64,000 nt of DNA, taken from assembly GCA_026874595.1 (NCBI GenBank), contig CM049311.1, positions 77,142,453 to 77,206,452 on the forward strand. The letters are read 5' to 3'. The notes beneath the pieces are model-generated. The model was not told the origin of the DNA, did no database searches, and saw only the letters and a list, made by a program, of their open reading frames with translations. The stretch's first letter is position 1; the number at the start of each line of letters is the position of its first letter. Shown one piece after another: positions 13,561 through 27,175 of the stretch. Origin of the DNA: Sipunculus nudus. Taxonomy: Eukaryota; Annelida; Sipuncula; Golfingiida; Sipunculidae. Both the position numbers and the translations under genes were made by a program.

Positions 13561-16118
13561 AGGTTAAGGCATGCATCTTTTATGGATGAAGGTATAACAA
13601 ACGAGATACATCGTGTGCAGGACGTTGGTACATGACAGGGATGTACGGGCCATGATTTCTACTTTTCAATCGTGTTTATACTTTAGGCGGGTTGCAGCCA
13701 GGCCAGTTTGGCTAAAATTGAATATTACAGACTGGGTGAATATTATCTAGATTGCAAAAATGGTCAGTATATTTTAGCATCGTATCAACTATCTAAGGGC
13801 TGGGTATCAGGGGTGCATGGTGAGAAGTGGATGTTAAAGAGGATAAATGTTGATACTAGTTATACTACTTGATACTATTATTTGGGAAAATAAAGAATAG
13901 TTAACTGCGGTCGGTTGGGAGTGACAAGACAAGGAGGATATATACTCCGCAACCACTTTATGTCAGGGCAGGGGAGGGGGTGGACACTACAGTTGATATA
14001 TATTAGGTCGGGGTGGGGTGGGGGCTAAGGACAGTAGAGGCGAGGTACCTGAGGTGAGTGCGTGTTTTTTTTTTTTTGGGGGGGGGGGGTTGGTAATGGA
14101 CAGTAGAGGCGAGATACCTGGTGCCAAGTCGGTGTGTTTGTGTGTGTGTGTGTCGGGGGGGGGGGGTTAAAATAAACAAGTCTCATCAGTATCATCAGCC
14201 TTTCTTGCGAGTTTCGTCAAATGATATAAGATACATGACGGAGGCTGCTTAATGAACTTAGACGTTAAACATCGGGTAAAATTTGACATTTCCTTTGATA
14301 TTAATCTAATATGATCTTTCATCCAAACAGGAGGACCCGAACACTCAGTGTCAACCGTCGAAATCATGAAAAAATGGTTAAATCTGCTGATCAGAGATGG
14401 ATGGTTATTATCAGTCTGTTTATATATGTTTTCTGAAGTCGGTACTAATAAGAGAGGCTGGTTTGTAAACAAGAAAATGTAAAGTCCACGTGATCTGGCA
14501 GAACTGGCGGAGGTGTGCGGTCTCCGAGTGCTACGTTCTTTTTTTTCACGAGAACTGATATTGTTTGTTACTGTGGAAATGTATTAATTTTGAGCTGATC
14601 GCTACACGAAAGCGTATAGTGACCAGGGATTTGTGATAATAAACATAATCAAATTCTACACCTGACGAAATCTATCTGGTCTTCCGAGATTCATTATAAG
14701 GTTACACGTTATAACCTCTGCTATTATCATTCAATGTGACACTTACGTTTGAGAAGAAAAGACGTACATTAGTCTTTGTAAACACCAGAATGAATTAAAT
14801 CTCTCACACGAAAAGAAATCCGGAATTTTAAAAATTAAACAGCCGTCACTTCACTTTCTAATATTACATAGCCTTGGGGCCTTAAAGGGCATTGTGATAT
14901 TATGTGTAACGGTTGAAATTATTTTATGCCCTATGCCACCATTGATTTTTCTGAAAACCATGGTTGGCATACAGCGTTATAAGTTCCATCCTCGGCCTGT
15001 GGCCTGGATTAGTTCCTAATGCGCAGCTGAATTGGGGGTAAGGTCACCTCAGATCCAGAACTTGGAACATTGCCAAGCTGCCTTCTGCTTGAGAAAACTG
15101 CGCATTATATCTATTCCACTGGCCAACACCCCCTGTGTCTAAAATCATACACGATACCACTGAATAAATCAACTTAAAATCCTAATGTTTCATTCATGTG
15201 CGTGTATAAACTTAATAAACATTTCCGTCCGAATCCTCGTATAATTTGTGAAGCATTTGCTTGATACGGTCAAACAGTTTGGTGACCTGGCATTTGTTAG
15301 GATAGGGGCGCGGCTGGTTCGTGTGTACTTACTTACATGGTATAACGGTCACACATGCACTTCATTTGATAATTAAGGGAGGAGCTTATTTGTCACTTTG
15401 TTTTAGTAGGGCGGTAACGTCATCGTTACCGCTGTATCTGAAAAGGAAATGTAACCTCTTTTTACGGCTAATACGATATGAAAAGGCGGATTTAATGTGG
15501 AGGATCCTGCAACCGCTCCTTTGCTGCCATCTGGCGATTGAACAAGTAACTATAAATCTTTATGGGTGACCCTTTTTTATTGCTTCCACAAATCATGGTC
15601 ACATGCGAATTATGGTTATGACGTCAACAGTCTTGTGTAAAAAATTTACGCGCACTTTTCCTGTCGAAAGAAATAAACTAATGTGGCACGCATAATTGTT
15701 GATTAACAAGGGAATCATATTTCCGTTTGTTTTACATATGTTCATGTACAAAACACGGTCACACCAATGTAAACATCGGGCTACGATGCAATGATATTTG
15801 GACTTCGAATGTACCCTCTGACGTGACCATCAGAAAAACCACAACTACTTTACCAGACCTACAATAGTATTATATATAATTACGTTACAAGCATTAATAT
15901 ATAATAAGTATTGTACTATACTCTCACTGCATATTGCTATAACACCAACAAAAATCCACAACTGTAACTGCAACCCTATAGCTTTCATCAAGAAAAGGGA
16001 CGCTAGTAAATTAATATTATTGTTGTTATCAGGAGTAGTTGCAGTACTAATCGTATCAGAAGTAAAAAACAAAGTAGCTGTAGTCTGTTATTATTATTGT
16101 TATTAGCAGTAGTAGTAG

Positions 16119-16123
<5 letters not shown>

Positions 16124-16171
<48 letters not shown>
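16124..16171. repeat. (TA)n microsatellite
   Basis: Pure TA dinucleotides for about 48 bases. Confidence 0.95.
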
Positions 16172-16175
<4 letters not shown>

Positions 16176-16411
16176 AGAAACAGAGCTTTTATTTAGAAAT
16201 GGAAAGAAAAATAAACGTATCGTCAATACGTATCGGTATCGAATTAACTGTATCGCAATACGTATTGTATCGGAAGAGGCGGACCAGCCCTAGTAGGAGT
16301 AGTAGTAGCAGTAATAATAAAAGTATTGCCGCAACTAATATAATAAAACTAGAAAAAGTGGAAGTAGCAGTATCATTGGTAGCAAGAGTAGTTTTGTTTT
16401 TGTTGTAGCAA

Positions 16412-16444
<33 letters not shown>

Positions 16445-16455
16445 GATTATTATTG
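16412..16455. repeat. (ATT)n microsatellite
   Basis: An ATT trinucleotide run of about 11 units, with one G interruption near its end. Confidence 0.9.
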
Positions 16456-17033
16456 ATTATGTTTAATCACTTTATATTACCGATTCATTACTAAAAAATG
16501 TAAAAACATTTTATTTATTTTAATTTATAAATAAACGTCTGTAAGGTTTACTTTTGTTACTTTTTTTTATTTTTCTAATCCACATGACATTAAAACGAAC
16601 AGAAACAGAGAATTTATAACAGTATTACCCTGACAACTGATACTTCGTGCTAGCATCAGTAGTAGTTATATCCACAAAAACGAAAGTGTTACTGTCTATT
16701 CATTCATGAATGTGGCTAATGTTGATTCCAGATTGAATAAGAACAAGAGGACTTCTTATCATGTTTGTGTAATTCATAGTGACTGGGGTCAAACCTCGGC
16801 AGTGACCTGGTGAAACCCATGTAAACAACATATTAACGCGAGGAACCAGACACAGAAATCACTGAGATCACGTGACCAGATACGTCACATGACTGTCCTT
16901 GATGGCGTGACACCCACACGGCTGTCAGACTTGATACGTCGATCTCCCAAAATTATCAGGTTAATCTCTTTTGGAAAATATCCAATACATTTGTCAAACC
17001 TCACTGACAAATGCACGCATCATTTATAAATAG

Positions 17034-17222
17034 TCAGGTGAACTCAAGCCATACAGTTGCCATCTTGCCAATTAGTTTTTTAGGTCGCTCGTCTGGGTCG
17101 TATTTCAAATTATGCTCTCTCGCAAATTGCCGCCAGGTACAATGAAAGCGGGTTTTCTTGCTTCGATTGCAGTATTCCGTGATGCGTGTTTTACCGAGCA
17201 AACGGGCATCTTTTTTGCTCAT
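17034..17222 (-). CDS. Doubtful short ORF, 62 aa
   Basis: A minus-strand ATG frame of 62 codons. The product is basic and non-repetitive, rich in Lys, Arg, Phe and Trp, with a stretch reading WRQFAREHNLKYDPDERPKK. The DNA here is clearly more GC-rich than its surroundings, which is why it is listed. I recognise no family. It could be a first exon, the remnant of a mobile element, or chance. No partner exon was identified. Confidence 0.22.
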   Translation of the reverse strand: MSKKDARLLGKTRITEYCNRSKKTRFHCTWRQFAREHNLKYDPDERPKKLIGKMATVWLEFT

Positions 17223-17989
17223 TTTTCACAGCGGGAGGGCTTACTGGTAACACGCGGCATATCGTCTTCCGTAACACATGACACCGATACTCGCGTTAGT
17301 TCAAGGATTATGGTCACGTGCTCACTGACAGATACAGATGGAATGAAAGAGGGACGACCACAAATGTCTTAATTACATATGATGACTCTCGACGGAAAGG
17401 TAAAAGGGGTGCTTGTCTCTCTGTCTGTCTCTCGAATTCCTAATCTGGATGTGTCTCTCGACCAAACTGTCTGCCGGACAACGGGCCGCCAGTCAGGCAG
17501 ACAAGTCGACAAACCTAGCGATTTCTGTGTTTGAATAAATATGAATAAATAATTCTATGTTTAGCAATTATTATTGACGTACATGTATAATAAAAGACGA
17601 AAAAAAAACTTATTCACATGTTATTACAATAACAATAATATATTTCTTTGGATTTGGTTTCACACTGATACGGTTAAAGTGTACCTTTCCAGATACTTTG
17701 ATTAGTTGAATGGTTTATTGACTGATTGAATGACAGCAGGATTGCGTCATTTCTCAGTCAGTCAATACTCATTTTTAGATTTCCATTCTTTTCTTCTTTC
17801 ATCCAGTGAATGTGACTTTCATCTTTTGACAGATGTACCGGTTTTCATTCCCACCTTCAATAATTCTTTGAATTACATAAATTTGATTTGTATCAGTATA
17901 ATAAATTTTAATGCTCCTGTCATTAATCAATTCATTTATCAATTAAAGAAAAAAGGAGCAAATTTATTATATCCCGCACGTTTTTACTC

Positions 17990-19080
17990 CTTCAGCTACT
18001 TCTTCACTCATTATTCACTCCTTACCTTACTCCTTATATCTCACAACTCACTTAATCATTTTCTCCTTCACTTACTCATTTACTCACTCCTTCACTCGAC
18101 CCTTTCATCACTCACCCCTCCCTTCCTTCACACTCCTTTCTTCACTAAACACTTCCTTCCTTCACTCATGCACCCCTTTTTTTCACTCACCCCTTTCTTC
18201 ACTCACTCCTTCAATCACTCATTCAATCACTCCTGTCTTTACTCACTCCTTCACTCATTCCTTCAATCCTTCACTCACTCACTCACTCACTCACTCTTTC
18301 TCTCACTCACTCATTCTTCCACTTACCCCTTTTCTTCCCTCCCTCTTTCCCTCCTTCCCTAACTTTTATCCGCCGTCCTTCTCTCCTTCCCTCTCTCCTT
18401 CCCTCCATCTCTCCCTCCTTCACTCACTCCAACATTCATTCTTTCTCTCACTCTTTCTCTCACTCCTTCACTCACTCCTTCACTTACTCCTTTCTTCCCT
18501 CCCTCTACCACTCCTTCCCTTATCTTATCCTCTGTCCTTCTCTCCTTCCCTCCATCTCTCCCGCCATCATTCATTCCATCACGCACTCCTCTACTCACTC
18601 CTCTACTCACTCCTTTACTCCTTCACCCCTTCACCCCTTCACTCCTTCACTCATTCTTTCACTTACCCCTGTCTTCCCTCCCTCTTTCCCTCTTTCCCTC
18701 ACTTTTATCCTCCGTCCTTCTCTCCTCCCCTCCCTCCTTCCCTCCATCTCTCCCTCCTCCACTCACTCCAACATTCATTCCTTCACTCACTCCTTCACTC
18801 ACTCCTTCACTTACCCCTTCCTTCCCTCCCTATACCCCTCCTTCCCTCTTTCACTCCCTCCATCATTCATTCCTTCACGCACTCCTTTACTCATTCCTTC
18901 ACTCATTCCTTCACTCACTCACTCACTCACTCACTCACTCACTCACTCACTCACTCACTCACTCACTCACTCACTTAATCAGTTAAAAAAAAATAAATCA
19001 ATCAGTCACTTAATAAATCGCTGAATTCTTCACTTACTCCTCATTCATTCATTCATTCATTCATTCATTCATGTATTCAT
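17990..19080. repeat. TCAC/TTCC-rich simple-sequence array
   Basis: About 1.1 kb of pyrimidine-rich simple sequence made of CACT, TTCC, CCCT and TTCACTCACTCC blocks. It contains a pure (CACT)n run at about 18913-18973 and a (TTCA)n run at about 19043-19080. A longer mixed segment beginning near 18360 recurs near 18700, so the array has grown partly by block duplication. The open frames across it are rich in Ser, Leu, His and Phe, or in Arg, Gly and Glu on the other strand, and are compositional artefacts. Confidence 0.9.
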
Positions 19081-22000
19081 TCATTACATGCCAGATCATA
19101 CATCAGTTTGAGCGGTGATAGCCTCTCCGCGCAGGTGTTAGTCGGTACAGGGAGCGTGTAACTCCTGTAAATGAACATCTTTACATAACCACTTGAGGCC
19201 CTCACACATCACTTCCGCTCCATTCATATCTCAAATTGTCATGGCAGTTAATAACTCAGGACGTAATTAGTGCTCCGCTGAGCGTAGTTCCTAGCTGCAT
19301 TGGACAGGTATTAATGATAGCTCTTTTTATTTATACATGTGACATGTGTACCTGGCTTAATTTGCATCAATTCATAAGGCCATCCTTCTGTCGTAGTTCC
19401 TGGCGAGGCGATAGGGGGCGACACCTGCTAGTGCGAGATAGGCGTGACACAAATGCTCTCTCTCTCTCTGTTCTTCGGTAGTGAAACATTCGTTCAAATT
19501 TACCAGACACCAGACATACTTTACCACATTACAGGAAAAATTGAAGATTCTCTCTTTTAATTAAATTAATAAATATTACAAAGTATTTTTATGTTTAATT
19601 ATTTTTACTCGAATGTTTAATTACATTTAGCTCCGAGTGCAGGGCTTCATCTTGGTACATACAGTCTTGACTTGAAATATTCTTTTAGAAATTCGCACCT
19701 GTATATAAATGTTTTCCTAGTATGTGACAAAGCTTTCCTTCTGTTGGACTAGAAATTTACTCGGTTTGTTTTCTCGAGTCCAAGTCCGAGTCTGAGTCCC
19801 TAAAATGTGGACTCGAGTACTCGATCACTACTGAAGGAGCTCCGACTTCTTAAACAGAATTTTTCTGTAGTAAACCTAGGTGACCGGATCTGTTCAGGAT
19901 AAATAGCTACCATTTTTATTGAATATTGATTAGTTCTTATTTTATATTGGTTATAGATATGTTGAATAAAAATAGATAATACTGGCACCTATGATATCAG
20001 GAAAACCTCTACTCAGAGACTGCCCTTTTGTCGTCACGCAATGTGTCTGATGGTTGGCGATAGCTCTGCAATGCCATCTGGCGGCAGTAAGTGACATGAT
20101 TAATGTCGCGTGAATATTATACTACAATATGCATGCGATTCCGTGTAATATTGACTTTACAAATCATGACACAACTAATTTTGGCATGTGAGGTTTCTGC
20201 TGGACTGAGGTCTGACAATCACTGAGGTCTGATAAATAAAGTAAAATAAAATAAAGTGCAGTTCACTGGAGAGCATTTTTTACAATTCAAATTAAACACG
20301 GTAAAAAATTTGAAAATAATTATTTCAAAGTTATCCACCTTTGCCCTTAAGGCCTAGATGGTGTCATCCATAAATTCATGAAATAGGTGACGTAAGCATT
20401 TTCCACATTAAGGCCTGTGGGCTAAAAGTACTTAGAAAGCCTTGTTGTTAAGAAAGTTCAACTCCGGGCTCATCACTAAGGAGCACAAAACCTACTATAA
20501 AGTCCGTTTAACTAACCTGTGTCCACCTGTCTTTCGGAGATAATTTTCGTAAAAATTTATATTTTTCAATAATTTCCTGGAAAACTGCATATGGAATCAG
20601 GACCTAATGTGGCAAATAAGAATTTCAAAATGGATCTCAAGTTTATGTTTCACAACTGTTTTTACTCTTCACAATGATCTGACAGATCAGGTGTGAGCGA
20701 CAATTAGAGCACTTGGCAATTTTGTGTAGGTCCACCGGACTAAATATAATATGACAGGGCCGAGCTGAAGGGTTTCACCGTCATTAATACGTGGCTTCGA
20801 TTTTTGGATAATATAGGATTTTAGCTTTTTAATCAAGGAAAGATAATGTTTTTTTTATTCTGCAGAGAAAAAAATTTTGACACAAGATGCTGTGAGAGGT
20901 GTGCATTTTCCACAGTTTGCTCCGGGAGGTGCTTCCATCTTCAGACGGAGATAAAACTAGGCTCATAGTTCTCAAACGAGTCACATGAGGCGCCACTTTC
21001 TCCATATTTGTAAACAGAGTTCAGTTTGGTCCCTCAGACAAATGTGCCGGAACTTTCAAAATGTGGCCAGGTATGCATGCAATTCAGCCTTATTTACAAT
21101 GACAATATATAGTGAAAATAATGCGTCAGTCTGACCATCAGATGTGCCTCTGCATGAGTAGCCATCTTTGTTTTCGCTGGTTATAATTTTTAGAGTGTTT
21201 ACATGACTCCATCCAATCATCAGCTGTCAATTAAGGCTGATTCGGCAATAACCTTGACCGCCATAAGTGGATCTGATATGTTGTAAATGAAGACTGATTT
21301 TTAATTTTTTTAAATAATTATTTTACTGAAAGATGGTGTAAGATAGGTATTTATTTACCATATTGAAAAGTAGGTCCTTTAATCTTCTACCTCACATGCA
21401 CTCTTTCCCTTTTAGTAAATAAAAAAAAGTTTCATTTTAAACACAAAAAAAACCGGATTATATATAGAGTTAATGGCCTAAAATCTGCTGTACTAATTTT
21501 TAATATGATTAATAACATCCCAGCATGTTGTGTACTTTCCTGTATTCCTGTCCCATGAAACAGTCAAATTTTAAGTGGATTCTTCAATACATGTATCCTG
21601 AAAATGGTGAAATATATTTGATAAACTTGAAAAACCTCCGACAAGAAGACATTGAAAATAAAAAAGTAAACAAATTTCAAAAGGCCTCCTGCGACTGCAT
21701 TAATTGCACGAAGTGCTCTCACACGGCAGTTTTGGATGATCAGTACAGAGCTCCCTCGCCAGATGTCGCTGTGGTGTAGCGCGCAGCAACAGCAGGCTTC
21801 GTACAATTCTCCGAAATGACGATCGCTATTTATCGTTCTGATCGAGTTCAGCTCTTTGGATTGGCTGTCTCTGCTGCTGGTAGGACACGTGGCTGTATTT
21901 ATTTTCTCTATATAACATCTATAAAACACCTGAAATTTGTGCCTCTTTAAAATAATAATCAAAATAAATTCTGATATTAAACTGTGTATCTCCTATTTTA

Positions 22001-22225
22001 ACCATCCTGGCACGAATGCTGTGAAGCCCAAAATACCCCTCCAAGCAGCCCAAAACAAGCATTTGGACAACATGTCTTTCACTGGACACAGATTTAAAAA
22101 AAATGACTAATACTGTCAATTTTATTGGCGATTATGCTTAACATACCTAAAAAGCAAACAGTTGGGTGTTTTTGATGCCCCATCACATGATGGCTAGAGC
22201 CAACCAGAGAAAGCCAGACCATTCA

Positions 22226-22531
22226 CTACTCTCCTTCAGGGTATGGTGACCCCAAGTCACGTAAACAAATAAGACCACATGACCTTGTATCGGCGTCTGT
22301 TTGTATCCTGCTTGGCCTCTGCGGCTTTAGGTGCTGTGGTTTCCTTAGGCAACCAGTATGGGTAAAACGGTGGCGGTCTCTCGCGGCTTCCTGCTTGGCT
22401 TGTGTGGCATCACGTCTATCGCCTCCATCAAAATTCTCATAATTATGAGCGCACAGGGCTGGAGTCTTGACTACAGCAACCTCTAGCTGCTCGATAAAGC
22501 TTAAAAAATCTTCAGACAGAAAATTCTCCAT
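22226..22531 (-). CDS. Doubtful ORF, 101 aa
   Basis: A minus-strand ATG frame in a patch of raised GC. The first 40 residues are acidic and helix-like, beginning MENFLSEDFLSFIEQLEV, and the remainder is polar with many Gln, Arg and Asp. An 83-bp direct duplication inside it (CCTGCTTGGC at 22307 and 22390 on the + strand) makes two frames look alike. I recognise no domain. It could be a first exon or a repeat fragment. Confidence 0.18.
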   Translation of the reverse strand: MENFLSEDFLSFIEQLEVAVVKTPALCAHNYENFDGGDRRDATQAKQEAARDRHRFTHTGCLRKPQHLKPQRPSRIQTDADTRSCGLICLRDLGSPYPEGE

Positions 22532-25531
22532 TACCTTTCTAAAATACGTGAATCATGTTCACAACCCGATTTCAATTCACCTTATAACCTCCCCCAATGA
22601 AAGTAGCAGCGGGTCATGTCGTGATTGTTCGTGTTTTTTTTGAGTGTGTGTGTGTCCGAGCAATATCTTCGCAATTTCTAGATGATAGTCTATAATTTGT
22701 TGTCCCATATATACCCCACATATTCATTATCATCGCTGTAGCGTGACATTAATAATATTAACAAATATCTTTTATGTCATCTGCATGTCAAAGACTGAAA
22801 TTATGAATAATATGGAATATTTTACACCATCAACCAATAGAATTAACATGAATTTCCACATTTTCAATGTTGCCTTGGTACAAAAAGTAAAGCATTTTGC
22901 AGGCATATTACACAGTTCATGAAATAAAAGATACTTTAAGTGTGGATAGTATGATGAGACCGTGACAATTGAACCCTCGTGAAACACGGAAAATTGGAAT
23001 TCGCAAAATTTTAACCTTGCGAATATATAGCCAGCTACAGTATTCCATTAATACGACGGTGAGACATATCTTGAAGGAGCTGCAGAAACGATGGCTCCAT
23101 TCCAATTAGTCACACCTGTCTAATCATATGATGTAGAAGGAACGTACGTCTGATGTAACAAATGTTACGTCAAAGTCTTACTTTCAAAATACCATTGTGA
23201 CGTCGCTCCTGCATACAATCAGATGTATCCAGTTCAAGATCGTCAGCCTCGGCAGTCAATGTGATATCACAATACCGCATTAACTTGGTTTTGATGCCAT
23301 GTATGGGCTACCATTGATTTCTATTCTGTTGTGGCTACCAGGGGGCACTGAAGTCCATAAGTATGAATATACTTATGTTTAAATAACTATAATCAATATT
23401 GCCGTTTTGAAGGCTGCATCTATAGCTAGGACCCATGGGCCTTTTCTCAAGGCAATCGGACTCATTTTGCAGTTACCAGGGTAACGTATTATAAGGCAAA
23501 ATATTTAGCTTGCTTCTTCCATCTCGGTCACTTTTCATGTTTGACAGGTCTGGTCATCTGTAACAGTTCAGGGCGCGTCCATCAATAGAACAAGAATAAG
23601 CAAGATTTCGGGTAAAGGCTGATAACTCGGTCTAGATTTCCGTGATATAATTTTAAGTTTTACTCAAGCCTTTTGACATTTGACTTCAAACGAGGATATG
23701 CGAGATTTCCTGCTTTAATTGTGGATAAGGGCGCGGGTAACCGGCAGAGCATTCCTCTGCTTCTGTTTGGAAGATACGGGTCCATTGGCCACAAAAAACT
23801 CTCCCCATCTCTCCTCTTTCTTATTGTATTTCCGTGCCCTTAACAAACCATGGCCCACCCTTCTTGGAGAGGTCGGTTCCACTCAAAACGAACCTCTTCC
23901 CATTATTCAGTTTTAGTCGGTCGGGACTACTTGTTTATCTAATTTGCCTTGAAACAATTCTGGTCCAGCATTTTTGAATTGGCTACATTACCTTTTTAAC
24001 TACATTTATACCTACACTGCTGATGTAATAAGAAGCCCAGTGCATTGTAGGTGGCAGATATTTGACACCCACACGCAAGAACCGGTGGCACCATATCGGC
24101 CCTCTGATATTTAACCTTGCTGTCAGAGTGCCTTTACATCCAAGTCTGAGATACGCATTACAAGACCCCATGAGGATGCAAATATTGTCGTCATTTTTGA
24201 CAACGCTTCATGGCCTACAGGTACAGTGTCAGTTGAAATAAATCAGACTAATCGTTAGCATTTTCAGGGTACTTTCTAACAACACCAAACATGAGCGAAA
24301 AAAGTTCCGTTATAACTTAGCATATTGGTAAGCCCCTCAACATGTTTGTTGAATTTCTGACCGCATGGTTTCTAGACGCAGCCAATTTGTACGTGATACA
24401 GGAAATGACTCGTTACCATAGAGAGTGGGTTACAGTTTCGGATGTGAGTTCACATGTTTTCTCTTGTATTAAATCATCATTCGTAGCATAATGTTAAGAT
24501 TATGGGCTGTTTACCACAATATGAATGCAATATGATGGAATACCACTGTGATGCATCCCTCGATTTCTCTTGCATCACGATTCAAGTAGGGTTACCAGCT
24601 CAATTATCATTGCCTAAACGGAGTCGATTGGGGCAGTCATGTGAGTCGATGTTGGCAATGTGACACTGGCCTTGCATAAAAAAAACAAAAACAAAAAAAA
24701 ATACGGGTAAAACCGGAATGTTACAAGTCAATTAAGGGATTAAGGGTTTATACATATACCACTAAATTCTTGAGAGGTCTAACTTCCTACTTTGGGAAGC
24801 ATCGGCCAAGTTTTCAATTCCGTCAAATGTCGTTTTGTTCGTGTTTTAACGAGAAGCAAAACACGATTCGCAAATGCGTATGACTCTTTTTTAATCTCTT
24901 TAGGGAAATAGTTTCCTGTTCGGATGACATTGAATAAGCCTTCAGTAACACACTCTCTCCGCCGAATTTGAAATAAAGAGATAATGCGCAAATGCTGATA
25001 ACTCGGTCAGTTTGTAAGGGCAAGATGTTTGCATTGTGTTTGTTATGTTCGTGTTGTCTTTTTCTATTAATGTGCGCGAAGGTGTGTACTTCGTCACACG
25101 AGCATGTGTGTGACGTCATAGCATTTGGGGAAAGAAGCGCTTACCATAGTGATGTGCTCACATCTCATTCTTTTGCACTTAAATGTGAATGCTGTAGCAA
25201 CTGTTTGTATTGGTAAGGATGGCGACTTTAACACAGCCACGTATTTTACAGGTTAAAGGAAGGCATTTCCTGGCCCTATATATTATCATATAAGGTGTAC
25301 ATGTTAGGGGCACTGGAAAAGTTTTCCATCGAGTGTTTGGCATCATGAGATACATCAAACCTAAGCTCCACTCCTGCCCTTTCATTTTTTTCATGAAAAA
25401 CAGGGGGTTGTGCACGTCATTGCCACGGTATATGACAATATACGACAACTTCTAAAACTGGCCATTAGATGCCGCCACCTGACAAGCCCTTTTCCAGAAA
25501 CACATATACAATTTTCAATTCCCTCTAACAT

Positions 25532-25581
25532 AAAAAAAAAAAACAAAAAAAAAAACCAAAAAAAAAAAAAAAACAACAACA
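25532..25581. repeat. A-rich tract
   Basis: About 45 A residues broken by single C interruptions, ending in CAACAACAAC. It could be the tail of an old retroposon whose body would lie at about 25180-25530, but no retroposon body was identified. Confidence 0.6.
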
Positions 25582-27088
25582 CTGATATTTTTTTTTATTT
25601 ATTAAATTTCTCTTATCACCTTCCTGCTATAAATATTGTATGCACCCTCAAATATTTTTTCCCCTAAAATTTTCTGCTGCCCTGCAATATTTAATGCCTA
25701 TACTCACTCTTGACGGCACATAATGGGCCGACCTTGACCGGACCAGGAAATAGGTTACGCTAGCCTACAGTTGAACCTGTCTGAAGGACCACCTATATAA
25801 TAAGACCACATGTCAATTAAGACCACCCGTTATGGAATCGCGAAATCAATCTCACTGGTTTTCACTATCTTCTCAAATAATATCTGTGCTGTAACACCAC
25901 TTTTGGCCAGTACCATGGCTGATCTGATTAGGCAAAAAAGGTAGAGTTCTCCGGCACCGAGCGCGCAATTTAAACCCTCGCATCAAAAATTTATATTTTG
26001 ATTTTCAATTTAAATTAACCAATATTGGGCTCCAGCCGTTCTGACATATTCTTTCATGAAGATTAAATAATACAATTTTGTTAAGATTTCCTTTGTTATG
26101 TAGTGCTTTTACCTGTTTAGCAAAACCATTCCGTTATTATCATGCTTTCCCTGATCATATGACTTTTTTTTTATCAAAACATACAAAAACAAGGTAAAAA
26201 AAAAAAAATCAGAACCCAACCTTTTCTTCCCAGACCGGGCCGTTACCATAATTACGATATAGGTCCTCGCCGTTAATTATAGATTTGTTAATCTGGTTTC
26301 ACAATGAAATATATACTGTTGTACGTCTGCTGCTGTAGAGGAGTCTATGCTCAGTAAAACCTACCTGCTGCAATACCTTTGTCCTGTAATATTTTTTAGA
26401 AAAGAAAACATTTGTGAAGAGAGCAATTAACCAATATCTTCTTTCCCTCCTCTTGAAGAAACCCTCAAAGCTGAGAGCTCATAAGAGCTTAAACAGGTGG
26501 AAGGAATAGTCTAACAAACGATGTGCCAGGAACCATAATTACCTTGTACCAAGAGACCTATATGTCTGAAAGATATATATAACGAGCTCTGACTGAGGAG
26601 TTCCGCCAGGTGTAAGCTTGAGCGTATAGCACCACGGGATGGTTAACATTCCTTCGTTTCTTGGCCAAGTGATAATTTTCTTCGAGGCAGTGACAGTCAT
26701 TATAACATGTACACACGCAGCAATGTTATTAATTTCTATAAAACCGCAAATTGCACCATGGCATCTGAACTGAGAAAAGTTCCAGATGTCCATAAATTCA
26801 ATCTTATTGGCTGAGCAAAACGTGATGAGGGGGCGCACATAATTTGCCAAGAGGAGTTGGGGTTCAGGGGCGTCTGCTGTGCATGGTTTAAAAAATATTT
26901 TTAGCATGAACAGATACTAAAATATAATTTAAATTAAAGTGCTTAAATGCAAATAAAATAGAATATCACAAGTGAATCAATTTCCTCTGTAAAGGAAAAC
27001 CACGTTTCCAATATGGGTACCACGCGTCATATCATCTGTTGACGAACTTGATCATTTAACAGTGTCATTTAACATAGATCCAACATTT

Positions 27089-27175
27089 CAGAAGCGGATG
27101 CAGGGTAGGAGTCCAGGGGGTCAGGACCCCCCCCCCCCCTTCAGCACTCCGGGACCTTTTTTTCAGGTTTTGCCA
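27089..27175. mobile_element. Fragment of GGATCC-ended small element
   Basis: It begins CAGAAGCGGATGCAGGG and continues through GGGGGTCAGGACC with a C run. This matches the terminal sequence of the complete element at 48816-49014 in intron 5. Only one end is clear, so this looks truncated. Confidence 0.45.

Larger units (their letters stand above)
13561..17989. other. Gene-poor DNA with simple repeats
   Basis: The start is a degenerate G-rich zone with poly(T)/poly(G) runs at 14068-14090 and a TG-plus-poly(G) run at about 14135-14167. A short block beginning GGACAGTAGAGGCGAG occurs at about 14030 and again at about 14098. The rest is AT-rich. No exon with domain character was seen, although minus-strand frames at 14167-14472 and 17034-17222 are open. 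Confidence 0.5.
19081..27080. other. Gene-free AT-rich DNA
   Basis: No exon with recognisable protein character was found in 8 kb. It includes a (TC)n run at about 19456-19469, A-rich tracts and scattered open frames under 135 codons with unstructured composition. Part may be decayed mobile elements that I could not identify. Confidence 0.5.

Noticed and set aside
14167-14472. 101-codon minus-strand frame
   Set aside because: Mixed composition without any recognised motif, splice partner or promoter. It overlaps a degenerate G-rich zone at one end. It remains possible but unsupported.
17730-18610. 210-codon Ser/Leu/His/Phe frame and an 83-codon Arg/Gly/Glu frame
   Set aside because: Translation of the TCAC/TTCC simple-sequence array.
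26539-26907. 122-codon minus-strand frame
   Set aside because: No domain-like pattern and no flanking splice logic. Length is within chance for an 8 kb gene-free stretch.
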